Shown piece by piece: positions 23,582-37,877 of a stretch of DNA of 57,296 bases. The position numbers and the translations under genes are program-made. Every line of letters starts with the position of its first letter. Positions within the stretch are counted from its first letter, which is position 1. The notes beneath the pieces were generated by a model that had not been told where the DNA came from, did no database searches, and saw only the letters and a list, made by a program, of their open reading frames with translations. The stretch is from Cerrena zonata (taxonomy: Eukaryota; Basidiomycota; Agaricomycetes; Polyporales; Cerrenaceae), in contig JASBNA010000120.1 of the NCBI GenBank assembly GCA_038087015.1, positions 1 to 57,296 of the forward strand. The letters run 5' to 3'.

Positions 23582-26500
23582 ATGGATATCCCAGGTCCAT
23601 CATCATCCTCACTCTCTCGAACAGATTTCGACGAATACAATGCACAGCTACAGGCTGTAGCCCTCAAAGCAACGCGCCTCTCAGCGGCTCTTCCTTCTGA
23701 CCTCAGTTTCTACCGGTCTGTAGACAAGGCTCTCGCCAAGGACGTTGACTCATGCAAAGCCAAAGTTCTATCCGTAACAAACAAGCTACTACATCTTGCT
23801 TCTACCAATAACAGTAGCGAAGCACGCGCACGTAAGAGACCTCGCCTAGAAAATGAAGATGATATCACGGACGACTTTCATGGTACTATCGTTGACCTAA
23901 TGGATCAACTTTTGGAGAAATCGGTGGGTTATGGTAGATTGAAATACGACATCTCTATACTAATGATTTGTCACAGGATATGCGCATAGATGATTTCCTA
24001 GGAGTTTCCAAGGTTCCCCCTTCAGTTGTTGATGCTCAGAACCAGACTCAAGCACGAGTGAGTATTTCCATTGCTTCGTCGATCAAATAAATTACAACTA
24101 CTACTACTACTATAGGCTCAGAAGAAAGTCCCGCAAGGACGTCTTGACCCCGCGTTACAACATGCATCTCGGTTACCGAAACCTCAACTCAACTTTACGC
24201 GTCGTGTGGACAATCGAAATTTAGTACCCTGGCGTCACACACTCAAGCACAAGTACAACGCACAAGTCCCTCTAGGATACCATTGGCAGCCTGAGGACAG
24301 TGAATCTACCTCTACGATAGTTCCGTAAGTGCATCGCACCCACTAGTTTTTGCTCACAATTGACCCTCCCAAGATCGCACCCGTATTATTACGAAATTAA
24401 ACGCATCAAGTACCCTACCCGAATGTTTCTTCCTGCCGATCCTATTCCTCCAAAATCCTTCGACGACACTCCTTTCGCTTGGGTCGACACCCCAGCGGCA
24501 TTCAACACCATGCTAGAAAGTTTGCGAAGCGCGAAGGAGATTGCTGTGGACTTGGAGTATCATAGTTACAGAACGTTTGCGGGATTCGTATGCTTGATGC
24601 AAATTAGCTCCAGAGAAGGGGACTGGGTGATCGATACTTTGGCCGTAAGAGATGTGCTCGAGGAGCTTAATGAAGTGTTCACCGACCCCAATATTGTCAA
24701 GGTATGTCTTCGATATGGTACACTAAAGGATGCAGATAATTTTTAACGAATGTTAGGTCTTCCACGGCGCTGAAAGTGACATTGTGTGGCTTCAACAAGA
24801 CTTCAACCTCTACGTCGTAAACCTCTTCGATACATATCATGCCTCAAAAGTACTAGGTCCATATCTACGATTATATTTCTTCCATACCTTATTCTTATTA
24901 ACCACTCCCCAGACTTTCCTAGACATGGACTAGCGGCTCTACTCGAAATGTATTGTGATTTCACGCCAGACAAGCGATTCCAGCTAGCGGATTGGCGTAT
25001 CAGGTTCGTCTAACATAGTTTCATTCTTACCCTCCCTCCAACGCCATGATTGTTTTAGACCACTACCTCAGGAAATGCTCGACTACGCCCGTTCCGACAC
25101 TCATTATCTTCTATTCATTTACGACAACCTGCGGAACGCTCTTCTTGATCGCTCTCAGTCACGCTCGCAGTCTCGTATCGCCAGTCCCTCAGGTCAAGAT
25201 GACGTCCAAACGCCTGTTCCCCCTCCTTCTCCGGACTCCATGTTGCGTGACGTTCTTTCTCGGTCCGAAGATACAGCACTTCGGGTTTACGAGAAAGAGG
25301 TATACGATGCCGAGACAGGTCAAGGCCCTGGTGGATGGGATACGCTCGCGAAGAAATGGAACAAGAGCCTGTCAGGTGGTCAAGACGGTGCGAAAAGAAT
25401 GGAAGCTTACAAGAGAATACATGGGTGGAGAGATCGAGTTGCGAGAGAGGAAGACGAGAGCACTCGGTAAGACCTATCGTACTTTCGAGGGCTTCGGACA
25501 CGCTAACTTTGCCTCAGATACGTGTTGCCAAACCACTATGTGTTCTTACTTTCCGAACGTCCTCCGAATGATTTGGCCGCCCTCTTAGCTATGTTTTCTT
25601 CCGTCCCTCCTGTAATTCGAAGGAGAGCCAAGGAACTCATGGACGAGATCCGTGCTGCCACACAAAGTCAGACTACACCTGATGCGCCTATGGAAGTATC
25701 TTCCGTAAATGAAGAACCACAAGTCTCCTCTTCCGATGTAAAAGCTCTAGATACTGGTAGTTCAATACAACCAGCCACCAGCTGTAAGTACTGTTCAATA
25801 TTTATTAGTCTCATTCTTACAAGTATTGACAAATATCAGTATCAGCGTCGCAATCGCAGTCCCTATTTGGTGCCGCAACTACAGGAACTCGTACAAAACC
25901 TCTAACTCGTGCTCTGTCGGCCCAACGGAGTCTGCTTCTTGGGAAAATACCAGACAATAGGAAGCCGCAATCAGTAAGGCATTGAATGTTTATTATGTTC
26001 GGACCATAGAACTAATGATACATTTTTATAACTTAGCTTTCACGTCAAAATTCGGCTATCTTCCAAGACATTGTAGTACGGATCCACAAAAATCTTGTCA
26101 TCACACCCCCATCGACACAAAACGCATCGTTCCCCAGTTCGACCGTCGATGTAGACGTAAAGCCTGAGAACTCAACGGGACCCGAAAACCAGGTCGTGCA
26201 GGCCGAGATACCGTTCGTTCCTTCGAACCTCCGAAGGAAAGAAGCTTCACCCCCGCCTGATTCGATTGTCACCGTCGGACAATCTCAACAACGCAAACGG
26301 AAACGAAAAGCCAAACGACCTCTCCTTGCTGGTACAGGCGATAACGTTCAAGATGACATTAAAGAAGAGGAAGAGGAAGAGCTTAATATCTTGGATGCGG
26401 GCTCAGATCATGAACAGGAGGGTACCAAGAAGAGGAAAGTTAGGATTCCAGGTACGCCCTTTTGCTTTACTTCTGTCACTCTTCGCGCATTAATAATCCG

Positions 26501-26588
26501 AAAAGCGAATTTCACTGGAAACTTCAAAGCACCACCCAAAGACCAGAGTTCGCTCAGAGCAGGTAACCAATCTCATACTTTCCGATAA
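23582..26588 (+). CDS. RRP6: Rrp6 / EXOSC10 nuclear exosome 3'-5' exoribonuclease
   Basis: Rrp6 is the DEDD-Y exonuclease subunit of the nuclear RNA exosome and trims rRNA, snoRNA and aberrant transcripts. Eleven exons sum to 2457 nt (818 residues): 23582-23923, 23977-24057, 24116-24324, 24374-24701, 24757-24856, 24913-25003, 25059-25466, 25518-25783, 25840-25973, 26037-26451, 26506-26588. Order of domains: PMC2NT-like N-terminus (residues 1-115), exonuclease core with the first acidic motif [10 protein letters not shown], the second in [16 protein letters not shown], the third in [12 protein letters not shown] and the fourth in [17 protein letters not shown], including the Tyr of DEDD-Y. An HRDC domain follows (about [11 protein letters not shown] to [12 protein letters not shown]), then a basic, acidic low-complexity tail ending GNQSHTFR. 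All catalytic residues are present. The last intron (26452-26505, 54 nt) is a multiple of three without a stop, so its retention would also keep the frame. Confidence 0.95.
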
Positions 26589-26700
26589 TCTTGTTCTGTC
26601 TTTCTTGGCCCTATATCATCCGGCACACAATATAATCTAGTCTTGCTCCGGACTCGGGACCTCCAAAAAAATCTAAATTAAGCGGTATAAATCCATTCTG

Positions 26701-29700
26701 CTACAAATCTTTGGCACTCGTCAAGAACCGTTCAACAACAGCCTGTCCTTTCTGTAAATTACACAACGACATTCGCTCATTAGGAAGATGTGCTTGATCC
26801 TGTCCAGGAAGAGAGTAAAGTCAATTGATCAGTTGTTTTGTTCTTCAGATGATAGCAGTAGATCACACCGTACTCTGCCCCATTGGTAAGTGGAGGGCGT
26901 GGCAATTGAATTCTTTCTCCAGGTATGGGACCGAAGGGATCGACTATGAAAAGTGTTAATGTCACGATGCAAAAATATTGAGCAGGGATGGAGGATACGT
27001 ACTCCGCCTTCGCGAATACGCAGAGGTTCGACACCCCATTCTTCTCGGATAGCGTTTTCCATAGCGTTGAACCAAGGGTCGTCTAAATTTCCTAACCACC
27101 AGTCCGCTGTATGCGCAACGGTGATCTACATGATACGGTATGAGTTTTGAGAAATGATCAGTGAGACAACATTGTCTTTACCTCTAGAGTATTCGAAGAC
27201 TGCATCCCATCGAACTTAGTCTTGAGATAATCTTTTAGAGACGATGCAATTTTTTCCAAGCTCTGATCAGGGACGATACGCAAAGAAAGTCTCGCGTGTG
27301 CGCTAGACGGAATCACGGTCGAGTCTATAATGAAGGGTGTTTATACATGGTATTCAAATCACAATTCATATGGCCGACCTACTTTTGGGACCAGAAACCT
27401 GAATATCGTGGACGGTAAGTGAGGGTTCCCTCCACTTTGCGGAGAGGGAGGAAGCAGGTGTTTGTGTGACACCGGAGAGGACTTGGAATAGTTGACGTTC
27501 TTCTTCAGTTAATGGGCGGACATCGTCATCTGAAAGATGCGTTTAGCTGTTAATCGAGTTATAGGGAAGACACAGAACGCACAAAATCCCGGAATTTTGA
27601 CTTTTTGTCGGCAGTCAGCAAGAGTGCCCAAGAGTTGGATGCTATACGACGGTTAGTTACAAATACATTATGAAATTTAAGGAGCTTACAGGTCCATCAT
27701 AGGTTCACGAGCGGCACCTCCGTCAACCCCAGAATGCAGATCCGGACCACCGTTGGTGATCTGACCAATAGTCAGAGAAAGCTAAGCAAGGCAATCAAGA
27801 AAGCATTAACCTTCACTTGACAATGTATCACCCCACGAAGACCATAGGTAATGCTAGGAGTACTTTCCGATATCCACGTCGAGTTGCTAGTACCGTCAAT
27901 TTAGCGCATATGTACAGCGTAGTAGATATCACCCTTACCTGACAAGAATCGCGTCAATAGGTCCAATAGCATCCTAAGTCATCAATAAAACTATAAGACA
28001 GCAGTCATCATTGAATATTATCATCTACGAACCTTATGTTGCTTTACAGACGCCATGAACCCATTACTTCCAGCCTCAGCTTCACCCTCAATAAGCATAA
28101 CCAAATCGACATCAAGCGAGCGTCGTCTGAGAAGGTTAGCTGCAGCACAAGCGATTGCCATTATCGGGCCCTTGTTATCCGTGATTCCTCGTCCGTAGAG
28201 GTAGCCGTTTAAGGCGAACAAGGTGAAAGGATCGGATGACCAGCCAGCTGGGGATGCTTGGATGACGTCGTAATGACTGCGATGGTAACGATAATTAACT
28301 GTGTAATCAAATACGGAAGTTAGGAGTCTTACCCATAGACGAGAATCCTCCGTGGTTTTTTCTGTGCTCGAGTGCCTCGGAAGGTCGCCAATACTATCGG
28401 GTTTGTTGACTCTCCAGTAGGCAGCTAAATCGAGAAACGTCAATATCAGGGGAACGAATTAATAAAAGAGGATCTCTATCTACCAATGAGGCATCCGCCC
28501 CCAATTGACTCAAACATTTCCGTAGCCAGATCGCCGCTTGCCTGCAATGTTCCTGCGTCTTCACACCTCCACTGACACTCGGAATCGAGATGAAATTTGA
28601 GAGAGCATAAACCAGCGTGTCTTTCGGTTCGCTCAGAGTCATCCTCAAATGTACGAAATTTGGTCGACATACCATGATGTGCATCCGGTTGTGCTTCTGG
28701 TGTAATTTCCGTAAGTTCAGATTGCGTCTTCTGGGGTGGTTCGACTTCCCAAACCTGGCATACGGTTAAACTTTGAGCTAGTATACTTTTGAGAATATTA
28801 CCTTGATATAGTCGTCATTGGCACCAGTGACTAGTACAATCTTCGAGCTTTCTTCCTTCTTGCAGGGAGACGTTCGCTTGAGATGAGTTACAATCGAAGA
28901 TAGAATGAACCCATCATGCGCAGGCCAAGAAGCCGTAAGGTCAAATGTAGCAGAATATCGCTATTCGCAAAAGTCAAATAAATGAAATTGCAGACATAAA
29001 ATGGAAGACCGGAAGCTATTCACCTGAACTTGACCATTAGCAGAGAATGTATACAAATCCGAATGGAGCATCGATAGCGACAGGATGTCGACATTCTAGT
29101 ATGAAATTGTGTCATTTCCAATTGCCTCGCAACCTAAAAATGACTCACCTCATTGACAATAATAGTCCGGACTAATGTCCTAGTCTCAAGATCCAAAACT
29201 TTGACGTATCCATCCTGGCATCCTGCGTACACTGTATCGCCACGTACGACAACAGCTAAAACAGCACCATCTCCACACTCAAAGGTGTCTCGTAAGACCG
29301 GTTCACCAGAAGACAAATCCCAAACCTGAAAAGACGAATATTAATATTAATACGAAAACAAATAAGATCTCGCCTGATTTTATACCTTGACCGTCGCATC
29401 CCCGCTCCCAGTAACAAGTCGCAAAGGTGCATCACGCGCATGAGGTTTATCGTCTGATCCTTCGCGTATACTAGGAGAAGTAGCCATAGAATAGACATAT
29501 CCATAATGTGCTGCCCACACCACATTTTTCGGAGGTATCTGAATACAAGCGCGGGGGGTTGGAACATCCGGAGGCAGCAAGCAAGTTCCACTGCTCGTAG
29601 GCGTAGATACTCCTGGAGTTGGCGTGGAGGGGTTACGCGCATCTAGGTCAGCTGGTTTCCTGGTGTATTGTGGGTAGGAGTCGAAGAACTTGTGCACGCG

Positions 29701-30450
29701 ACGTGGTGTAGCAGTGCCGTTCGTTGAGCCTGCGGCTTGAAGAGCTGTTTCGAGACTTTGTTGATGAGTAGGTGTACCGGATGTGTTCTCTGGATCGGGT
29801 GCGAATGTGAACCATTGGAGAGAGGTGTTTTGACAACCGAAGTAAATGGTAGACGACGATGGAGACCAAGCAAGGGAGAAAATATCACCGGAATCGGTGT
29901 CGAAATGGGGATTGAGAATAAAGAGAAGAGTGTGCGTCGTCGTTGACCAAACCTACAACGCAACTAAGGCGAAAGATGGGTCAGAGTATTATGACAACTC
30001 ACTCGGACCGTACTATCACCTAAACAATCAATTAGATTCGTCGGAATGAAAGCATAATAAGATATTTACCTGAGGCACTAAAAAGCCACCTACGCTCCGG
30101 AGCATACTCGAGAGCTAGAACGCTTCCTGTATGACCTCGAAGGGTAGTCTTGAGCGAAAAGGTTGATTTGTCCCATACCTGAAGGCAGCTTAATCAAGTA
30201 AGACGTCATAAATGAATTGAGCGTACAAGGATGTCATCCCCCTGACTTCCGCTATATATGTACTTGTCGTCTGCGCAAAGACTCAGCACAGAGTTGGTCT
30301 TGTGGTAAAGCGAGTGGAACAGGTGCGGATGCTCATGCTCATCAGCGAGCGGACGACTCAATGATGCTACAAATATGCTGTTAAGTTTCGACGTTATTCA
30401 ATGAGGATATACCTACTTTGCGGGATATCTGGTTCTTTTTCTGCTTGCAT
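26701..30450 (-). CDS. DUG2: Dug2-type glutathione-degradation peptidase (WD40 plus M20)
   Basis: Dug2 with Dug3 cleaves the gamma-glutamyl bond of glutathione in the cytosol of fungi. The start (ATG at 30450, MQAEKEPDIPQ) is followed by exons encoding WD40 repeats: SGSQGDDILVWDKSTF, LRLVTGSGDATVKVWDLS, VYAGCQDGYVKVLDLETR and LVTGANDDYIKVWEV, covering roughly the first 450 residues. A zinc peptidase of family M20 follows. It shows the metal and catalytic motifs YGHYDVIQASP (His, Asp), GRGITDNKGP (bridging Asp) and LIEGEAEAGSNG (general-base Glu and metal Glu). The C-terminus reads KGQAVVERFLTSAKDL. There are many short introns and no disabling lesion was seen. WD40 fused to an M20 peptidase is the diagnostic Dug2 architecture. 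The gene is divergent from SCC2 and converges on RRP6. Confidence 0.9.
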
Positions 30451-30710
30451 CGAGGTACGAGTGGGACGATAGGTGCGCGTTGAATGGAACACGTCTGTTC
30501 TTGCTTACAGTTTCCGAAAGCGGAAGCGAGCGTGAATTCATTAAGATAGACGCCTGTGACGCGTTCTGTCACTCCGGGCTCGGTGGAACGAGGCGCGACG
30601 TGACCATGTGACAGCGATCGCGTTGTAGGAGGATCTTGGTGCAGTGGTAGGACGGTCACAGCGCCGGTCAATCCTTCCTCTCAGTCGTCCTCCCCGCCTT
30701 CCTAGTCGCC
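30451..30710. promoter_or_regulatory. Divergent promoter region, DUG2 / SCC2
   Basis: The 260 bp between the DUG2 and SCC2 start codons is GC- and CpG-rich compared with the rest of the arm and has no plausible coding function. It must carry both promoters. No specific factor site is claimed. Confidence 0.4.
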
Positions 30711-33700
30711 ATGCACAACGGTCAATGGCAGCACCATATGCAACAAAACCACAGGCGGCAGCAATACCCAAACACACAGCATGCTCCGATGGCCGTCAAC
30801 ACGCTGCAGGACGCTCAGGATCTCCTCTCCATGTACCCAATGGCTTCAGCCACTCCCTCGGCTCACGGTAAATTACCAAATTAAATACAACAATGAGCCA
30901 CTCACTTATTATTCTGAACCTCAGTGACAAGACATCTCAGCAACCTTTCCCTCACCGCCGCTCCCCCTTCGTACTATATCCAACCGGTAATGCCCCGGCC
31001 TCCAATGCAGTCGTATCCACATCCCTACCCGCAACCGTATAATGATTATTACAACGAGCTACAACATCTCAATTCTGCTCAGTCCCCCAACGACTCTGGC
31101 TTCTTCGAGACTTCCAGGAATACTGCTGTCCGTTACATAAGTGATCAGGGACCGTTCGTCTAACTCTTTCCATCCCACAAAATGACCCTCTAATTATCAT
31201 CGTTCTTTAGATATTACTCTCCCTCTTATGATCCTCCCCAGCAACAGTGGTCTCCCCAGCCTCAGACTTCGACCTACCAGACCACACCTTTTGCTCAATC
31301 AGTCTTTCAGCACGTAACACCAACGTCGTTCTATCCGACGCCACCGCCTCCTGGTATCAGCACATCCTCTTCTTCTCTAGCAGCTGCTCTCGGCCCCCCT
31401 CTGAAAGTTCAACCTAAGCCACCCGTAGTTCCAAAACTACCTCCGAAGCCTGCAAAACCTGTATACCAAGCTTCAGAATCTGCGGCGTTCTTTGACTCCT
31501 TCCTAGCTGAGCAAACGGCTAAAGTCCAAGCACAGTCGCAGGCTTCCCTTCCTCCACCTCGACCATCTATGCCTATGAAAGAGGAGAGTAGTCCTGACCC
31601 TCTGACCTTGACACCGACCCATTCTCAGGCAAGGATGTCCACACCGAAGAAGCGGAAAGCAGATACCTCGTTTGAATCGCCCTCAATAAAGCGCATACAT
31701 GGAACACTGAATTCAGGTCCAGCTTCAGGCTCTTCCCCTCGAAGCTCACTGTCTAGTGAACGCACTCTAGAGAAAACCCCTGGTTTCAAACGCAAACAGG
31801 TATACGTTGAGCTTCCCCCCGTGCCACGAACCTCAAACCATGCACCTATAACACCCAAGCGTGAACACCCCTTGTCACAAAGTACATCTAGACGTGGTGC
31901 TGATTCTGATTCTGATGATCTGGGTGGATATGGGTCAGAAACTCCTAGTCGCCGCCGAATGTTCGATCATGTTAAATCTTCTGGACGACGGGCGACGGGA
32001 GACCGCGACGAGAGAGGTACAATTCTCGGTACACCCTCTCGTATTTCTTCTGACCTCTTGAGTGTAGCCCCCTTGGACAAGCTGATGACTCTTCTGGAAG
32101 ACATCTTCGAAGCTGAAGATTCCCTCGCGCCAGACTTGGAGATCTCAGAGCTTCCGTCAGACTTTTTCTCGCCGCATACAACGGAGTCTTCACGACCGCT
32201 TCTCCATCCCAATATGGTCCGTAAGCTAACCAGCCATATTGGGAAGGCTGCTCGTCCAAGCAAGCGACTACGGTTATCTGCTCGAGACGGTCAAACCAAT
32301 GGCGGTGGGACACCGCGGTCTAAGGGTAGAATAGCAGACGTCGGGACTAGCATGCTCTCTCGTATCCTGAGGGTCTTGGACCGAAGCGTGAAAGCGGGTG
32401 AAGACATCGATCCTTTCCAGGCCGATCGAGTAGTCCCTGCCACTGCTGAGCCAGCTACCCCGTCCAAGCGGAAAGGAAAGCAGAAGGTTGATCGGAACCG
32501 AAGCAAATCGAAAACTCCCAGACCTGGGGAGGCGGACGCTGACGGGGATGTCCCTATGGATGACGACACGCAGACTGACGGTCCATCAATTGACTTCAAT
32601 ACCATTTCACATACCCTAGAAGTCGCCAAGGACAGCGTACTTGCGGCTGACTGTTGTATTGCGCTGTTGAGCAGCGATAGACTTAATAAACAGGTACGTC
32701 CGCCTGACAACTGACTACCTCACATCCTCACATATACAACGATTATTCTCTCTTGTAGCTGTATTCTGAAGAACTAATCACGACATGTCTGTCTACGATC
32801 AAGAACCAACTGACCAAGATCATCTACCCCTTCGTCGAAGCGTCCTCTGACGTATTCGGTCACGTCTCACCTGTCCTACGTCAACTCGTTCGCACACCTT
32901 CGTCCGAACACGATCCGATACGGCGACAGCTCACGGATATCTTCAATGCTATCTCATCTGTCATCCCTCGCATCAACGACTTGATCTCATCGGACTACAC
33001 TGCTATGTCCGAGAGCATCATTATCCAAGCGGTATATATTGCCATCGGACCTTTCTTTATGGCCGAGTTGGGGAGTAGTAGTAAGGACAAAGCGGTCAAC
33101 GTCGTATTGAACACCCTCAGCGCTAGTGCGATACGAGGACTGAGACTGGAAGCTTTGTCACTCATCCGAAGCGTAGGTTGAATTTCAACGAAGATTGACT
33201 ATGTTCTTTGCTTAAATGCCATATGTAGATTTTTGGTAATCACGAAGACCAGCGGTCATGGATCATCGAGGAAATCCTCTCATCTCTCATCAAGCATTCC
33301 GAGAGCAAGCAGAAAGTCGGCCAATTCCGTCTTCGCGACGGACGTTCTATCCGAACAGTCTCTGCCCTCCTACTCCAGCTCGTCCAAACTTCGGCTCACG
33401 GTGTTCGCCTCGACGCTCGAGAAATCCAGAAATCACGGATGCAAGCTGCAACCTTACGGCGCGAGGACAGTTCCAAGGATGTCTCCTCAGCACCTCTTCT
33501 CGACAAAACCGACATGGAGGAAATCCGGCTTTATATTTCTGGGTTGGAGTCTGCTACTAAGGCGGCGAAGACGATCATCTTATTCTTGACGCAACGATCT
33601 GGGAAAACGAAGACTACGAAGAACTCTAATGAAGTCGAATATCGAGCTATTTTTGAGAATCTCATTTCGGATCTCTTGACGGTACTCTTCTGGCCTGAGT

Positions 33701-36700
33701 GGCCTGCCGCTGCGTTGTTGCTGACGATTGCGTGCAAGTTCATGGTAAATTACCTTGTTTCTTCTGCTATTACTTCAATGTATGCTAACTCGAATTATCA
33801 GATTGCATCACTAGACGACGTTAAGACAGCAGCAAACGACAACAACGCCGCGAAGACGATGGCCCTCGATCACTTAGGTGTCATCGCAGCCCGACTGCGA
33901 TCCTGCTCCATCAAATCAGCATCCCAGAAACCCATGTCAAACTCAATCCGCCTCCAACCCCTCGACGAAATATTCACCGGTCTAAACCTCACAAACCTGG
34001 ATAAACTCGTATCCACACATCAAGAAATCTGTGCATTCTTGACGAGACGGTCATCGGAGGACCAAGCTTGTGCGAGCGCGAGGGAGTTGAGTGCTGTTGT
34101 GTGGGGTCAAGAACTTGCGTTTGTGTTCAAGCAGTGTGGTGAACAGCTGGAAGATGCGGATGGTGATCGGCCACTTGCTAAGAGTGATTATGATCAGTTG
34201 CAGGCGTTTGGACAGAAGGTTAAGCAGACGTTGAGGGGGTTGTGGAAGGACTCGACTCCTGATGTCTTCGACGTTGGGTGAGTAACTAGTACGATATTCT
34301 CAGTCTGGTGAAACTCATCTTGTGTAGATCTGAGGTCGAGTTGGCGAAGCTTGATCGCCTTTCGGAGGAAGTGGGGATGACACAGAGCTTGAAGGGTTGT
34401 TTCAATCCTGTACTCAACGTCGTGCTGTCCGCACTTGATGCGATCCCAGTATTCATGCGAACAAAAGCTCTCAAGGCTCTAGGACAGATCGTCATGAGTG
34501 ATCCCAGCATTCTCTCGACGGTGACTACATCTGATTATTTCATACTGTATATATGCTGACATCTTCCTATAGCATAATGTACGACAAGCGATCGAAAGTC
34601 ACTTACTTGACAATTCTTCTGCAGTTCGAGATGCAGCAGTTGAGTTGATCGGCAAATACATGATCGACTCTCCAGAAGTAGCTGGCGATTACTATCCCAA
34701 GATCGCTGATCGTATTGCCGTGAGTATCACACTACCATCATTCTCCCGCGCATAGATACTAACTTCACCGTGATTAGGACACTGGACTTGGAGTACGCAA
34801 ACGTGTCATCAAGCTTCTCAAGTCATTCTACGCCGTCACCGAAGATCGAGATCGTCAGACCGACATCTGTACTCGCCTCGTCTTGCGAATGTTAGATGAA
34901 GACGATACCGTCAAGGATTTTGCTGTGAAGACTGTCGAGGAGCTGTGGTTCCGTGATGGTGAATCAATAGCCACTTCACAAAGAACCAGGACACAGTCTG
35001 GTCCTCAACGTACATCCGAGAAATCCGACCTGCTTGCGAAAGTCACGGTGATCATGGGCGTTGCTTCTAACTTCAAGGATCGCCAGTCACCCGTTGAGGA
35101 TCTTTTACATCAGATCATGGATGGGAAGGATGCCAATGAGATGTCTACTCTTCATAGTCGGTATGTGGAGATATGTCAAACACTTATCGACGGCCTCGTA
35201 GATGCATCGGACCTGCCTGGATTCGTAAGTTATCTTTTCGCTGTATGCTCGGTCATAAGCGTGCTAACATAAGAAAACATAGACCGTTCATAATTGTGTT
35301 CGGACGATTCACATATTCGTATCTGCTTACCCGGCAGTGTTGAGCACGACAAATGCGTTAACACTGCTGCCCTATATGAAGAATGCGACTAGCGTATGTG
35401 ATATAGCTTATTATTCGTGAACATTTTCGCTCATTTCTAACATCTACAGACTGAGGAGCAGGCGATAACTGACTGTTTGTTGCGCATCTTCCGAGCATCT
35501 ATACCCCATCTTCCGAAGACTGCAACAAAGTTCGGTCAAGAATTACAGCTTGCATTGCAACCGATGGTACTCAAGCCGCCCAATCATGCTGGCATTCTCG
35601 TAAGATTTTACTCTCTCGTTTCTCATTATTCTCTAATCCCACCACATTTTCTTTAGGGCCTGCAAGAGATAGTTGCCTGTATGTGCTCGGTCGTCCAACA
35701 CTTGACTCATGATTACGGTCGCCTTACTGCTCTCCTCAAGTCATGCAATGGTTCGTACCTCCCCGTTTCGTAGCTCCTAGGGCTGTGCTGACCTATCTCT
35801 AGCCCGATTACAACAAGCTCTTACACAACCAGTCACTCAAAAGCTCACTGTTGCTCAGATCAGGACACTCTCGATCCTCATCTTTATTGCGGCATTACTT
35901 TGCGAGCACTGCAACTTCAATACCTTGCGAAATGGACCTCATGGAGCCGATATTGACTCGGTTTCTAAAGGCTCCATTGTTGAGCATGTTTATGGTATAC
36001 ACTTGAAGTTGTACGAGAAGTATCAAGACAAGAGCATGCGGAGCAGAGTACTCCAATGCATGGGTACGTCAAATAAACACCAAAAACGATATTTACGCTG
36101 ACTAACATCATTGTAGGATTCCTCTTCCGCGCTCAGCCGACGTTACTTACCGCAGATCCGTCGACGATCATTATGGACGCTATTCTTTCTTCCAACGATG
36201 ACGACGCGCGGGCGCGTCTTCTTCGAATCATCCAGGAGTTCTTGTCAGCTGAGGCTGAGAAACATGCTGTGAAGGAGAGAGAAAAGTCGAAGGGCAAGGG
36301 AAATGTTGGTAGTGTCAACATGGAGGAACTCATCGGCAATACCGATGGTTTTGCAGAGTCAGGGTATGTGTTTCTTGCTGCTTTTCCATGCCTCGCACTA
36401 AACATTTGGACGCGTCAGAATATCATCGGTCATTGTACAACGCTACATTGACCACATTCTGGCCGCCGCTACTTCCGCTAACCCTCACATTCAATCACCA
36501 GCTGTAGATGTTATTTCCTACACAGTGAAACAGGGTCTTGCTCATCCTCTCCAGGTTTGTACCTTCTTAGTCACGTCACAGTTTTCACTCTAACATGAAT
36601 GTTATAGCTCTTCCCAGTAATTGTCGCTTTGGAAACGAGCCCCCACCCCTCATTAAGTGGTCGTGCCATCGCTCTGCATACACTACTTCATAGCAAACAT

Positions 36701-37635
36701 ACCTCACTCCTGAACTCGCGTTTCGTAGTCAGCGCACGGGCCTCCTTCGACTACCAGAAAGTCTTAGAACCACCAATCAGGGGATACCGAATGATGCCTG
36801 CCCCTACAGCTGTCATGCAACAATGGTATTCTCTAGTGCGAGAGAAGCGTGCACAGCGACAGGATTTCCTAAAAGCCTTGGTCAAAGTATTTGACGTCGA
36901 AATGTCAGCATCATCTCAGGCGAGTGCTTTCATTTCTACGCAATGAAAAAGTAATCTAAATTAGTAACATTAGGACGACGTGGACTTTGCTCGTTATATG
37001 GCTGAGAACTTCGCGTGCTTCGAGTATAAAACTCAGGAAGAAGTTCTTACTGTCATCAAGTACCTTACGGGTATCCTTTCGACGACGGGAATGCAACTCA
37101 TCGAGATGTTCTCTCCACAGCATCTGTTGGCTCAGTTGCATGACGGCAACCCACCTATGACTTTGACTCAAGAGGCTCCTCCCGAAGTCCCTGCGCCGGT
37201 TGAACCGAAACCTGATTTGACATCGAATCTGGCTTACTCGCGAAGCTCTGTTATTGTTGCTATCCTTATGGTACTGAAAGCATTCTTGAAAATGCTTTAC
37301 TCGATATCTGAAGAGTGAGTATCCTCTATTCTTGGCAAGACTCCATACCGATACTAATATTTTAATCATAGCAAATGTTCCAAATTTGTCCTCGGAAAGA
37401 GGAGTACAATCGGAGACAAGCCTGCTTCACGGCGACACGAGAAGCCCATATCCTGGGAACGTATACCCTTCGCCGTCACTGAAGTCCAAACGACACAAGA
37501 CGTTGAGGTGCAAAAGCAAACCGTAAGTTCACGCAGTTCCTTGTTTCACAATCCCCCAACGCTAACAATCCTTCTCAGTTCCTCACTATTTGGAGTGAAG
37601 ATGGACTTTCAGCTGAGCCTATGGACGACGATTGA
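30711..37635 (+). CDS. SCC2: Scc2 / Mis4 / Nipped-B cohesin loader
   Basis: Scc2, with Scc4/MAU2, loads cohesin onto chromosomes and is needed for sister chromatid cohesion. This gene has about two dozen short introns and encodes very roughly 1,900 residues, from [13 protein letters not shown] to a C-terminus [12 protein letters not shown]. The first third is disordered and rich in Pro, Ser and Gln, the expected Scc4-binding part, with acidic and Lys/Arg patches. From about 32600 onward the protein is alpha-helical HEAT repeat. Landmarks include [18 protein letters not shown] (34780-34835), a Nipped-B-type motif, and the C-terminal Nipped-B block with [19 protein letters not shown] (36491-36550) and the following [17 protein letters not shown] stretch (36750-36790). 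No broken frame was found. It is the largest gene in the window, and its 3' end converges on the Sec14-like gene. Confidence 0.87.
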
Positions 37636-37877
37636 TCAAAAAAACCCTGCTTTCGATTCTCATGCTTTCTTGTTACCCCTCGCTATGTTACATATGAGAC
37701 GTCTGACTGCATATCATTATTATTCCCTTTGTTCGTCGACTTTCTCGGTAGGTTTCCCGTGCTTTGCTCTTATTCGGACTGTATGATTACTGCTATGTAT
37801 ACGCGAAATTCTAATGTACTACTCTACATGTCTACAAATCCAATAGCACAATTGTCCCAACTCATCTTGTTGATCCG

